5,534 nucleotides of DNA from NIOZ-UU13 sp964444135 (GTDB taxonomy: Bacteria > Planctomycetota > Phycisphaerae > Sedimentisphaerales > Anaerobacaceae), in contig CAYUFX010000188.1 of NCBI GenBank assembly GCA_964444135.1, forward strand, positions 1 through 5,534, read 5' to 3'. Every line of letters starts with the position of its first letter. The first letter of the stretch is position 1. The translations under genes and the position numbers were made by a program. Shown here piece by piece: positions 1 through 5,217 of this stretch. The notes under the pieces are model-generated. The model did not search any database. It had not been told where the DNA came from and saw only the letters and a program-made list of their open reading frames with translations.

Positions 1-93
1 AAGAATGCAGATTTGACCTCAACAACCACCCTCCAACTTACAAACATGCGCTAGTGCTTTTCGTTACGTGACTTACGATTTGCCTTTTTGTTC

Positions 94-135
94 TTCCCAA
101 GCTGAATGTCGTGGGTTCGAATCCGGTCGCCCGCT
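94..135 (+). pseudogene. tRNA-Gly(CCC) 3'-half fragment, possible attachment-site remnant
   Basis: The spacing matches the 3' half of a tRNA: a 7-base anticodon loop TTCCCAA with CCC as anticodon (96-98), a 5-base 3' anticodon strand GCTGA, a 5-base variable loop, T-arm GTGGG / loop TTCGAAT / CCGGT, the 7-base acceptor strand CGCCCGC, and discriminator T135, followed by a T run. The 5' half is missing. Bases 89-93 pair with only two of the five positions of the anticodon strand, and no D-arm or GCGGGCG acceptor strand lies upstream. The T-stem also carries a G-G mismatch. Tyrosine-recombinase elements that insert into tRNA genes leave such a displaced 3' half at their far end. On that reading the element lies to the left of about position 94 and resident DNA to the right. 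It is not a functional tRNA gene. Confidence 0.6.
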
Positions 136-187
136 TTTTTGATAGACCCCTTTGGCTTAGAGCCTATCCGAATAATCCTTCAATTTT

Positions 188-342
188 TGTCAGTCTGAGG
201 CGAAAGAAAGCTTGCCCTGAGCCCATTCGGCTACGCTCAGGGTAAACTCCGCCGAAGGGCCGACGAATCTGGCCAACGAAGAGAATATTCCCGCCTTAGC
301 GGATTTTCAACTCCACTTCGCTACGCTCCGTTCAGAGTGACA
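188..342. repeat. MITE-like interspersed repeat with near-matching inverted ends
   Basis: The ends are TGTCAGTCTGA (188-198) and TCAGAGTGACA (332-342), inverted repeats matching at 10 of 11 positions. Inside is a perfect 8-bp stem, CCCTGAGC (215-222) with GCTCAGGG (235-242). The 3' part (CTTCGCTACGCTCCG, ending in GTGACAG) resembles the widespread short repeats whose translations read like SERSE. No long open frame is present and no clear target duplication was seen. The flank at 343-460, up to the stop of the epimerase-like gene, holds nothing I can identify and no Rho-independent terminator. Confidence 0.5.
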
Positions 343-460
343 GCTTGAAATCGGTCGGTTTGAGTAAATTAGCAAGTTCTTAATCTTGTGCCATCCGTGA
401 AAATATAAAATATCGTTTGATTTTACAATGACTTTCCTCTGTTAGAAAAAGCTGACAGAC

Positions 461-1702
461 TTACTTGAGCGGTAATGGTTCATTGTCCACTTGAGTTTTA
501 CGGTCGGCCTGGATGTGAGCGATTTCATCGGCGGCAGCACTGACCTGGTCTTTGCCAACATGAAGCGCGAAATCTATTGTGAAAAGACGGCTTTGATGGG
601 GGGCAAGTTTGGGGACACGGCCGAAACGGCGCTCGATGGCTCTGTTGCGGGGAAAGCCGGTTCCCGGTTCGAGGCCAGTGACATAACCGTCCTCGTAAGC
701 CACAGGATTTTTCCAGAGCGTGAAGAAAGGTAACTGCTCGATGGAAAAGGCCATTGATACGGCTTTGTCGGCTGCGGCGTTACGAAGCATTACCTTCGTC
801 CGGTCGTTCTTGTCGGCCCAGAGCCGAAGGCAGTAAACTTGTTCTGGAAATCCAGGCATCGGGGCACGGTAGAGGTTATAGGTAGAGATGTCCGAGGCCG
901 AATGCTCGTTGATCGGCGTTACCTGACGCGCCTGAGCAACAAACGTTGCGCCTTTTTCCATCAGAGGTGTGCCGTAATTTGCGTGGTAAAGAATGCCGAA
1001 TTCCTGCTCGACGGCGCTGCGGTTGGTTATCTTGTCCGAGATTCGGAGAGTATTGGAGCCCGGCATAGTTGATACTTCTGCCGATAGCTCGAGCTTTGGT
1101 CCGTGCATGCAGGTCTCATCGACCCTGCCGAGTATTCGAATACGATATGGTGCCTGCCGTTCGACAATCACTTCCACCTGTGATGCCGGGGTATTGCCGA
1201 TCTTGCCGTGCAGTGTCAAATCCATCGTTGCCTTTTGGCCGGTGTTGTCGATAAACTCATCGGTTCCGGGCCCGCCGAAGAATTCCAGACCACATCGGAC
1301 AATCCATTCGTTAAAGCCTTCCAGCCAGCCCAGACCCTGGCGTGTGTGCTGGTTGATATATTTGGGGTGTACTAAGCCCTTCACCGGCGAATCCCAGCCG
1401 AGACGCAAATCTCCCATAAGCACTTCCTGGATGGACATCCCACGCGTAGGAACTACCGTAAAGCGGAGCTTGCCGTTGTTGACGTCAATAACCTCGACGC
1501 CCTCCTGTTTACCTCCATGAAGCACATACTTGCGAACCGACCAGGAAACGGGACAATCCGGAGTAATATTGCGACTTGTGATGTACAAGGTTTCAATATA
1601 AATGTTTTGCTCGACGTCGGTGAGGACCTGACGAAAGGGTTCGACTGCCCGGATGGGTGAGAACCCTAAAGTTAAAAATATAATAGAAGCCCATCTTAAC
1701 AT
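461..1702 (-). CDS. Secreted DUF4432 / aldose 1-epimerase-like protein (galactose-mutarotase fold)
   Basis: 413 residues, complete. Residues 1-19 are a signal peptide: Arg3, hydrophobic core IIFLTLGF, likely cleavage after Ala19. The product should therefore act in the periplasm or outside the cell. The rest, about residues 55-385, reads as the DUF4432 branch of the mutarotase superfamily, with VVPTRGM (83-89), LGWLEGF (124-130), CGLE (137-140), LHGKIGN (164-170), LYHANYG (238-244) and GLEPGT (343-348). In mutarotases, His and Glu residues open the hemiacetal. His165, His240 and Glu345 are candidates here by analogy only. The likely role is sugar or sugar-acid anomerisation, or binding during polysaccharide use, with unknown substrate. 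Length is normal for the family plus a leader. The start at 1702 is fixed by an AAAGGTGG Shine-Dalgarno 7 bases upstream and by the signal peptide. No other catabolic gene is next to it. The fold assignment is firm; the exact reaction is not. Confidence 0.88.
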   Translation of the reverse strand: MLRWASIIFLTLGFSPIRAVEPFRQVLTDVEQNIYIETLYITSRNITPDCPVSWSVRKYVLHGGKQEGVEVIDVNNGKLRFTVVPTRGMSIQEVLMGDLRLGWDSPVKGLVHPKYINQHTRQGLGWLEGFNEWIVRCGLEFFGGPGTDEFIDNTGQKATMDLTLHGKIGNTPASQVEVIVERQAPYRIRILGRVDETCMHGPKLELSAEVSTMPGSNTLRISDKITNRSAVEQEFGILYHANYGTPLMEKGATFVAQARQVTPINEHSASDISTYNLYRAPMPGFPEQVYCLRLWADKNDRTKVMLRNAAADKAVSMAFSIEQLPFFTLWKNPVAYEDGYVTGLEPGTGFPRNRAIERRFGRVPKLAPHQSRLFTIDFALHVGKDQVSAAADEIAHIQADRKTQVDNEPLPLK

Positions 1703-1709
1703 TTCTGCA

Positions 1710-1717
1710 CCACCTTT
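1710..1717 (-). promoter_or_regulatory. Ribosome binding site of the epimerase-like gene
   Basis: AAAGGTGG on the minus strand lies 7 bases before the ATG at 1702. This is a strong match to the anti-Shine-Dalgarno sequence and settles the start codon. Confidence 0.75.
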
Positions 1718-1774
1718 CTAAGTGAGTTTATCTGACAGTTCCATTTGATTTGCCAATAGCGACTCAGTTGACCC

Positions 1775-1803
1775 ATTATAAAGCAGCCTTTCAAGTGTAG
1801 CAA
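1775..1803 (-). promoter_or_regulatory. Sigma70-type promoter of the epimerase-like gene
   Basis: On the minus strand, TTGCTA (1798-1803) and a consensus TATAAT (1775-1780) are separated by exactly 17 bases. Transcription would begin near 1768, giving a leader of about 65 bases that contains the ribosome binding site. The promoter lies inside the open frame 1696-2187, which argues that this frame is not translated as a gene. Confidence 0.55.
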
Positions 1804-1831
1804 ATTGAATTGCTTGTGCAAGGGAGCATTT

Positions 1832-2100
1832 GAAATTGGCTTTGTTTGGGTTTGAATTGGCTTTGAATTGGGTTTGTTTTTTCGGACTGCGAAATCATCT
1901 GTTTTTCTGTAATCCTCTATAACATATAAGTTTACGTTCATTTTGACTTTTTGGAAATTGGGTTTGATTGGGTTTGAATTGGGTTTGTTTTGACCAAGTG
2001 TCCGATTGAATTTATTTTCATATTCCCTTGCATTATATGGATTTACATTCATTTGACTTTTTCGGAAATTGGGTTTGTTTTGCATAAAAAGGTCGATTTG
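1832..2100 (-). repeat. KPN-type interspersed repeat block (coding-like, periodic)
   Basis: The block is built of CAAACCCAATT-like units on the minus strand, in three clusters (about 1832-1880, 1951-1991, 2063-2081). Two longer copies of a unit, tttacRttcattt followed by gactttttSgaaattgg-like sequence (about 1932-1967 and 2042-2077), are 111 bp apart. The minus-strand frame 2187-1696 reads through it as repeated NKPN and KMNVN / QMNVN motifs. That frame has no Shine-Dalgarno, starts within tandem repeats, runs through the epimerase promoter and ends 7 bases inside the epimerase gene, so I do not call it a gene. I recall similar translated repeats from planctomycete genomes, but this was not checked. 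Confidence 0.6.
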
Positions 2101-2135
2101 TAGAGGATTCTCGACAGATGTAGAGTGCAGATGCT

Positions 2136-2177
2136 CGTATTGCGTATCGCGTATCGCGTATTGCGTATTGCGTATTT
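2136..2177. repeat. Heptamer tandem array, six copies of CGTATTG/CGTATCG/CGTATTT
   Basis: Six consecutive 7-bp units start at 2136, 2143, 2150, 2157, 2164 and 2171 and vary only at the last two bases. Because 7 is not a multiple of 3, every frame translates to the same 7-residue cycle (RNTQYAI-like on the minus strand), which is why a protein-like frame appears. Just to the right, TGGTTAATTG occurs twice (2201-2210 and 2217-2226). Confidence 0.85.
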
Positions 2178-2231
2178 CGTGGTACATTGTTTATAGTTCA
2201 TGGTTAATTGGTTCATTGGTTAATTGGCCCA

Positions 2232-2266
2232 GCACCAATTAGTCGTGACCTAAGCTCAATTGGTGC
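2232..2266. repeat. Hairpin repeat, GCACCAATT family
   Basis: Perfect 9-bp arms GCACCAATT (2232-2240) and AATTGGTGC (2258-2266) with a 17-base loop. The same arm sequence and a related loop (ATTAG-CGTGA, then a CTCAAT-type right side) recur at 4482-4523 and 4615-4655, so it belongs to a dispersed family and is not a terminator of one gene. No T run follows on either strand. Confidence 0.6.
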
Positions 2267-2324
2267 GGGGTCTGCGCTGCGCTACGAGGCTGGCTGGCTC
2301 TAAGTCATTGCTGCGCTGCAGCTT

Positions 2325-2448
2325 ACAAAAAAGAATACAGACATCAGACTAAAGGCTTTTTTGGCGTGTATCTGCTGATACGAAAACGTGCGTTTCTCCG
2401 CTATATCTGCCGCTTAGGGGCGGTTTAAGTTAGCCTTCTGGCTAACTT
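2325..2448 (-). ncRNA. Candidate structured small RNA or leader
   Basis: Reading the minus strand from the predicted start near 2448, the transcript opens with a perfect 9-bp hairpin: AAGTTAGCC, loop AGAA, GGCTAACTT (2427-2448). Next come CCGC (2420-2423) / GCGG (2410-2413), with a further AGCGG near 2398-2402 that could compete, then GTATC / GATAC with loop AGCA (2368-2381). A six-T run is at 2327-2332, but no strong stem directly precedes it, so the 3' end is uncertain. No open frame with a ribosome site lies in the segment. It could instead be a long leader for transcription into the KPN block, or just another dispersed repeat. I do not recognise a named RNA family. Confidence 0.35.
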
Positions 2449-2454
2449 GAGGGT

Positions 2455-2483
2455 ATTATACCATATTTATTATTAAAAATCAA
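2455..2483 (-). promoter_or_regulatory. Strong extended -10 promoter, minus strand
   Basis: TTGATT (2478-2483), 17-base spacer, then TGGTATAAT (2455-2463), which is a consensus -10 with the TGN extension. The predicted start falls at about 2448, exactly where the 9-bp hairpin of the candidate RNA begins. No protein gene start follows within several hundred bases. Confidence 0.55.
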
Positions 2484-2698
2484 GTTAAATCAAAGAAAAT
2501 GACCATTTGAAAACTCTGTTTAGAGTGAAGAGTGAAGAATATTTCGCATTGCGTTAACTCTCTAACTGATTTGCAAAACGAAGCAGGGGTAACAAAGGCG
2601 TCGGGGGATTCAAACTATGGAACGAGTTGCTCAGAATATATCGGATTGAGTTGAGCGGCAGCATTCCACGCTGTCCAGTTCAAACGATTTATTCGATG
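2484..2698. other. Intergenic stretch downstream of the HEPN-like gene
   Basis: No gene or terminator was found here. It contains a short tandem GAGTGAA repeat (about 2523-2536). A 25-bp segment at 2561-2585 matches 2733-2757, inside the HEPN-like gene, at 21 of 25 positions. The minus-strand frame stays open for 27 codons past the stop of that gene, ending in TAG at 2615-2617. Confidence 0.5.
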
Positions 2699-3169
2699 TT
2701 AGCTGATCTTGATTATTGCAGGTAGCTTTGTATCCAATTGTTTTGCAAAACGAAACAAACTCATCGTCTTGGGTTGCTGCATGCATGTAATCCAAGCAAT
2801 GATTGGAAAATACTCATAGAACTTGGCTGAATAAAATTTAGAAAATGAAATAATGTCTGCTTTTAGCTTATCTGATATATGAAAACAATCTTCAATATCA
2901 TGCTTTAATGATTCGTTAAGCAATAGATCTAAATTGTGAGAGAAGCGGCGACTTTTTAACTGCTTAATGCTCAATCCCTTTTTCATTAGGAAAGACTTGA
3001 GGAACAACTCCAGGGCATGACCAAGAAGATATGATTTCACAGGTGATTTTTTTGTTTTTTGAGAAATGTCATAAAATTCATGACCATATGCGTACATGCC
3101 AATAGGGTACATACGCAGAGAATAGCTACTGAGTCTTGCTTTTCCCTTTAATTTGACAATATGGGACAT
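2699..3169 (-). CDS. HEPN-like domain protein
   Basis: 156 residues. The core at residues 46-87 (SYLLGHALELFLKSFL, then a KKG turn and RRFSHNLDLLLNES) fits the HEPN four-helix pattern of an amphipathic H-A-x-E-L-x-L-K helix followed by a G/F-x-H-x-L helix. HEPN proteins are often RNases or partners in toxin-antitoxin and defence systems. The canonical R-x4-6-H catalytic motif is not clear: Arg74/Arg75 and His78 are closer than usual, so RNase activity is not shown. No nucleotidyltransferase (MNT) partner is adjacent. The start at 3169 is supported by GGGAG (3179-3183) 9 bases upstream and by the promoter just behind it. The gene is visibly richer in A+T than the epimerase-like gene, which suggests transfer. 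It shares its promoter type with the DUF2806-type gene upstream. No membrane segment or signal peptide was seen. Confidence 0.65.
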   Translation of the reverse strand: MSHIVKLKGKARLSSYSLRMYPIGMYAYGHEFYDISQKTKKSPVKSYLLGHALELFLKSFLMKKGLSIKQLKSRRFSHNLDLLLNESLKHDIEDCFHISDKLKADIISFSKFYSAKFYEYFPIIAWITCMQQPKTMSLFRFAKQLDTKLPAIIKIS

Positions 3170-3183
3170 CGTTTATCACTCCC

Positions 3184-3223
3184 AACAATAATTATAAAGA
3201 GTGTATAAAACGGGAAGAACAGA
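3184..3223 (-). promoter_or_regulatory. Promoter/operator of the HEPN-like gene, copy A of a shared 40-bp module
   Basis: On the minus strand the -10 is TATAAT (3191-3196), about 20 bases before the ATG. This gives a very short leader. No good -35 is present at 17 bases (TTCTTC), so an activator or another contact may be needed. An imperfect inverted repeat, TTATAAA-GAG-TGTATAA (3192-3208), overlaps the -10. The 40-bp module is 33/40 identical, without gaps, to 4282-4321, including 15 unbroken bases (TGTATAAAACGGGAA). Confidence 0.6.
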
Positions 3224-3284
3224 TTGTTTTCTTATGTATAAGGAGTTCCCATTGCTTGTTCAATACTCGTCCACTCTATTGCAT

Positions 3285-3308
3285 TTATCTAAGGAATACC
3301 TAAGATAA
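3285..3308. repeat. Imperfect hairpin between the two A+T-rich genes
   Basis: TTATCTAAGG (3285-3294) pairs with CCTAAGATAA (3299-3308) at 9 of 10 positions with a 4-base loop. It lies about 60 bases past the stop of the DUF2806-type gene. It may slow or stabilise the transcript end, but it lacks the T run of an intrinsic terminator. Confidence 0.35.
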
Positions 3309-3370
3309 AGAATTATGTCCTTGCTACCCTTCATGGCACCCTGAATATACAGAATGACTAAAGTAATGGT

Positions 3371-4261
3371 TCAGGGACGTGGCTTGTCAGCGCCCGCTGC
3401 AGCTCCTTGTTCGGTTTCGTTTTCTTTTATCAAGCCTTCCTTTTTCCACTTATCACATATGTATTCATAAAACTCTTTATCTGGAGAGGAACCACAAATC
3501 GGCGCAAGCTCATGACCAATTTTTGTAAGAATGACCTTTCCAATATTAAATTCATTGTCTGATTCTTTCTTAAACTCCAATAGGGCTTGTTGATCGTAAT
3601 AGAGAAGAGTGACTTTCTTTGGTAATCCAGTGCGTTTAAAACCAACAAGGCCGTTAAATTGAATTAGACCTATGCTGTCAAGATGGCTAAGCGATACAAA
3701 ATCAATTTTATGCTTATTGTATATGTCGTTATTAACATCATATATTAATGGAACTATCTCACCTATAATCCATGCAAAGTTACATAATTTTGTAAATAAT
3801 CCAGCATCATTTTTGTCTAAGGATGATAAAAAGTTGACCGTTCTTTTTGAGTACGAGCCGGGAGAGTTTGCCTCACCTGATAGAACACGAGACCACAACA
3901 TCTGCATTTCGGTGTCAGATATCAACCTGCACTTATCAAAGAAATTGGCAATCCAGTCATTTTCCACATTTTCAGATTTTGCATCATCATTGAGATTGGG
4001 TAACGCTTTTTGAGTTATATCTTCTATATTCTTCTGTTTTTTCGCCTCCTCTTCTAAAAACCGATGCATAGCACGACGGTGAATATCTTGGACAATTATC
4101 TTAGCATCTGCTCGGATCTTTTCCGCTTCTGATTCTGCCTTTGCGACACGCACAATTTGATATGGCTTAAAGACTCCGCCAACTGCATCGGATATTTTTT
4201 CAATTAATACTGTTGCGGGCTTCGATAATTCACCGAGATTTACTAACGGGTTATCAGACAT
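3371..4261 (-). CDS. DUF2806 / TIGR03899-type protein of unknown function
   Basis: 296 residues. Residues 8-36 hold the LGELSKPATVLIEKIS...G-FKPYQI start typical of the family. Residues 37-80 are a long charged helix, probably coiled-coil, ending in KKQKNIEDI. The signature block is NDWI (101-104), SDTEMQMLWSRVLSGEANSPGSYSKRT (115-141), then LSSLDKNDAGLFTKLC. Residues 190-206 (LSHLDSIGLIQFN) look like part of a winged-helix or MarR-like fold. The C-terminal LTKIGHEL (245-252) plus a W-containing helix closes the domain, and a short low-complexity tail (GAAAGADKPRP) follows. No transmembrane segment is obvious. The function is not known to me, so no reaction is claimed. The start at 4261 has AGGGA (4268-4272) 6 bases upstream. 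It is transcribed towards the HEPN-like gene 201 bases away, under an almost identical promoter. A+T-rich like that gene. Confidence 0.8.
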   Translation of the reverse strand: MSDNPLVNLGELSKPATVLIEKISDAVGGVFKPYQIVRVAKAESEAEKIRADAKIIVQDIHRRAMHRFLEEEAKKQKNIEDITQKALPNLNDDAKSENVENDWIANFFDKCRLISDTEMQMLWSRVLSGEANSPGSYSKRTVNFLSSLDKNDAGLFTKLCNFAWIIGEIVPLIYDVNNDIYNKHKIDFVSLSHLDSIGLIQFNGLVGFKRTGLPKKVTLLYYDQQALLEFKKESDNEFNIGKVILTKIGHELAPICGSSPDKEFYEYICDKWKKEGLIKENETEQGAAAGADKPRP

Positions 4262-4281
4262 AGTTTTTCCCTATTCAGCAT

Positions 4282-4321
4282 AACAATGATTATACAATAT
4301 GTATAAAACGGGAAACACAGA
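4282..4321 (-). promoter_or_regulatory. Promoter/operator of the DUF2806-type gene, copy B of a shared 40-bp module
   Basis: On the minus strand the -10 is TATAAT (4289-4294), with a predicted start near 4282 and a leader of about 20 bases. It is overlapped by a perfect inverted repeat TTATACA-ATA-TGTATAA (4290-4306), which has the size of a dimeric repressor site. A further GTATAA lies at 4335-4340, 34 bases from the one at 4301. The other promoter shows the same arrangement (3203 and 3236, 33 bases). Confidence 0.62.
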
Positions 4322-4350
4322 AAAGTTCCTGACAGTATAAAAAATCCACG

Positions 4351-4491
4351 ATGCTTCTTCAGTTAATGAGCAGAATATTCAAAATGCGGGCCGATGTCAA
4401 GCGAGAGTTTTCGGATTTGGGCGAAAATATTTCATCGTTGGTGAAGTACGGATTCTGGATTCCTGCTTTCGCAGGAATGACCCCGCACTAA
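4351..4491 (+). pseudogene. Possible truncated small reading frame running into a hairpin repeat
   Basis: The frame from ATG 4351 to TAA 4489-4491 has 46 codons. Its first 35 codons look protein-like and charged (MSRIFKMRADVKREFSDLGE is part of it). It then continues as FWIPAFAGMT, which is the translation of the hairpin repeat at 4459-4478. There is no Shine-Dalgarno before 4351. It may be the leftover start of a gene cut by a repeat insertion, or chance. Confidence 0.18.
4459..4478. repeat. ATTCCTGC/GCAGGAAT hairpin repeat, copy 1
   Basis: 8-bp perfect arms (4459-4466 and 4471-4478) with loop TTTC, followed by GACC. This short hairpin is common in many bacterial genomes, where its translation reads as IPAKAGI. 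A second copy is at 5507-5526. Confidence 0.8.
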
Positions 4492-4523
4492 TTAGACGTG
4501 AGTTAGAACTCAATAAGTGCGGG
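4482..4523. repeat. Hairpin repeat, GCAC(C/T)AATT family, variant
   Basis: Arms CCCGCACT (4482-4489) and AGTGCGGG (4516-4523), extended by ATT/AAT after one mismatch. The loop is related to that of 2232-2266. It is followed by a second hairpin, CCCCCG (4532-4537) with CGGGGG (4545-4550). Confidence 0.6.
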
Positions 4524-4614
4524 ACAAGCAACCCCCGACAATGCCGGGGGCTAAAAATTTGGATTCTGCATCCCCCGACTACAGCATTCGAGGGCAGGCA
4601 AGTGCGGAATGACC

Positions 4615-4655
4615 CCGCACCAATTAAGATTAGGCTTATGCCTAAATTGGTGCGG
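4615..4655. repeat. Two-step hairpin, GCACCAATT family
   Basis: Outer arms CCGCACCAATT (4615-4625) and AATTGGTGCGG (4645-4655) are a perfect 11 bp. Nested inside is TTAGGC (4630-4635) / GCCTAA (4640-4645) with a TTAT loop, overlapping the outer arm by one base. It follows a GGAATGAC junction (4606-4613). Confidence 0.7.
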
Positions 4656-4712
4656 TGCAAGCTGTTTTAAATAGATTTCTCCACTACGTTCGCTTCGCTC
4701 ACTTCGGTCGAA

Positions 4713-4869
4713 ATGACAGAGGGAATCGGGGCAACCACGTGACAAATTTGGGCAACCATTTGGGGTTGCCCCTACAGTGAAATGACAACCCCCTGCAGTG
4801 CAGGGGGCTAACAATTTGGAGTGGTTCGGGTAAGGGCAGTTCGCGAACCGCCCCTACATTGGAATGACC
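4713..4869 (+). repeat. 157-bp direct repeat, copy 1 (copy 2 at 4993-5149)
   Basis: The two copies are offset by exactly 280 bases and differ only at 4827, 4838 and 4858 by eye. Each contains three hairpins: GGGGCAACC...GGTTGCCCC (4728-4772), the palindrome CCCCCTGCAGTGCAGGGGG (4789-4807), and GGGCAGTTCGCGAACCGCCC (4834-4853). Confidence 0.9.
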
Positions 4870-4900
4870 GATGGAGTCCGGACAACCACGTGACAAATTC

Positions 4901-5062
4901 GGGCAAAATGGAGGTTTACTTTGTTCGTCTACCAGATCCTTCGACTTCCCCGTTCGACTGCGCTCAGGGCTAAAGGCTGCGCTTCGCTCAGGATGACAGA
5001 GGGAATCGGGGCAACCACGTGACAAATTTGGGCAACCATTTGGGGTTGCCCCTACAGTGAAA
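4901..5062 (+). repeat. 162-bp identical direct repeat, copy 1 (copy 2 at 5303-5464)
   Basis: Offset of 402 bases with no difference found by eye. It starts at GGGCAAAATGG and runs through the CGCTCAGG-type repeat and the first hairpin of the 157-bp repeat, ending at CAGTGAAA. In copy 1 the following bases are TGAC; in copy 2 the sequence leaves the repeat as AATTGCC. Confidence 0.9.
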
Positions 5063-5149
5063 TGACAACCCCCTGCAGTGCAGGGGGCTAACAATTTGGA
5101 GTGGTTTGGGTAAGGGCGGTTCGCGAACCGCCCCTACGTTGGAATGACC
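4993..5149 (+). repeat. 157-bp direct repeat, copy 2
   Basis: Same three hairpins as copy 1, at 5008-5052, 5069-5087 and 5114-5133. Here the last is a perfect 20-bp palindrome, GGGCGGTTCGCGAACCGCCC. In copy 1 one base breaks the symmetry (A4838 for G5118), so copy 2 keeps the ancestral pairing. Confidence 0.9.
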
Positions 5150-5205
5150 CCGTTAGAGAAAACCCCCGATAAGAAAACTAGGGGGCAGGCGACACTCTAA
5201 CGGGG
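5148..5205. repeat. Nested long hairpin
   Basis: Outer arms CCCCGTTAGAG (5148-5158) and CTCTAACGGGG (5195-5205) pair perfectly over 11 bp. Inside, CCCCC (5163-5167) pairs with GGGGG (5181-5185). It follows directly on a GGAATGAC junction, like the other modules. Confidence 0.7.
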
Positions 5206-5217
5206 CAAGCAAATTCA

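Noticed and set aside
1..54. C-terminal end of an integrase gene
   Set aside because: The frame is open from the window edge to TAG at 52-54, but 17 codons without recognisable motifs cannot support a call.
94..135. Functional tRNA gene
   Set aside because: No 5' acceptor strand, D-arm or 5' anticodon strand, and a mismatch in the T-stem.
491..1520. Several plus-strand open frames (up to 175 codons) opposite the epimerase-like gene
   Set aside because: The minus-strand gene has a signal peptide, family motifs, a ribosome site and a promoter. The opposite frames show none of these.
1696..2187. 163-codon open frame on the minus strand
   Set aside because: It is the translation of the heptamer array, the KPN repeat and the epimerase promoter region. 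It has no Shine-Dalgarno and ends inside the next gene. Kept as a repeat and discussed as a finding.
2427..2448. Intrinsic terminator
   Set aside because: The stem is perfect, but neither strand has a T run after it. It fits better as the 5' stem of a transcript from the adjacent promoter.
2699..3169. Classical HEPN toxin with a defined RNase active site
   Set aside because: The R-x4-6-H motif is not present in standard form and no MNT antitoxin is adjacent, so only a HEPN-like fold is claimed.
3430..4013. Open frames of 72 and 113 codons overlapping the DUF2806-type gene
   Set aside because: Shadow frames of a gene with clear family motifs and its own promoter.
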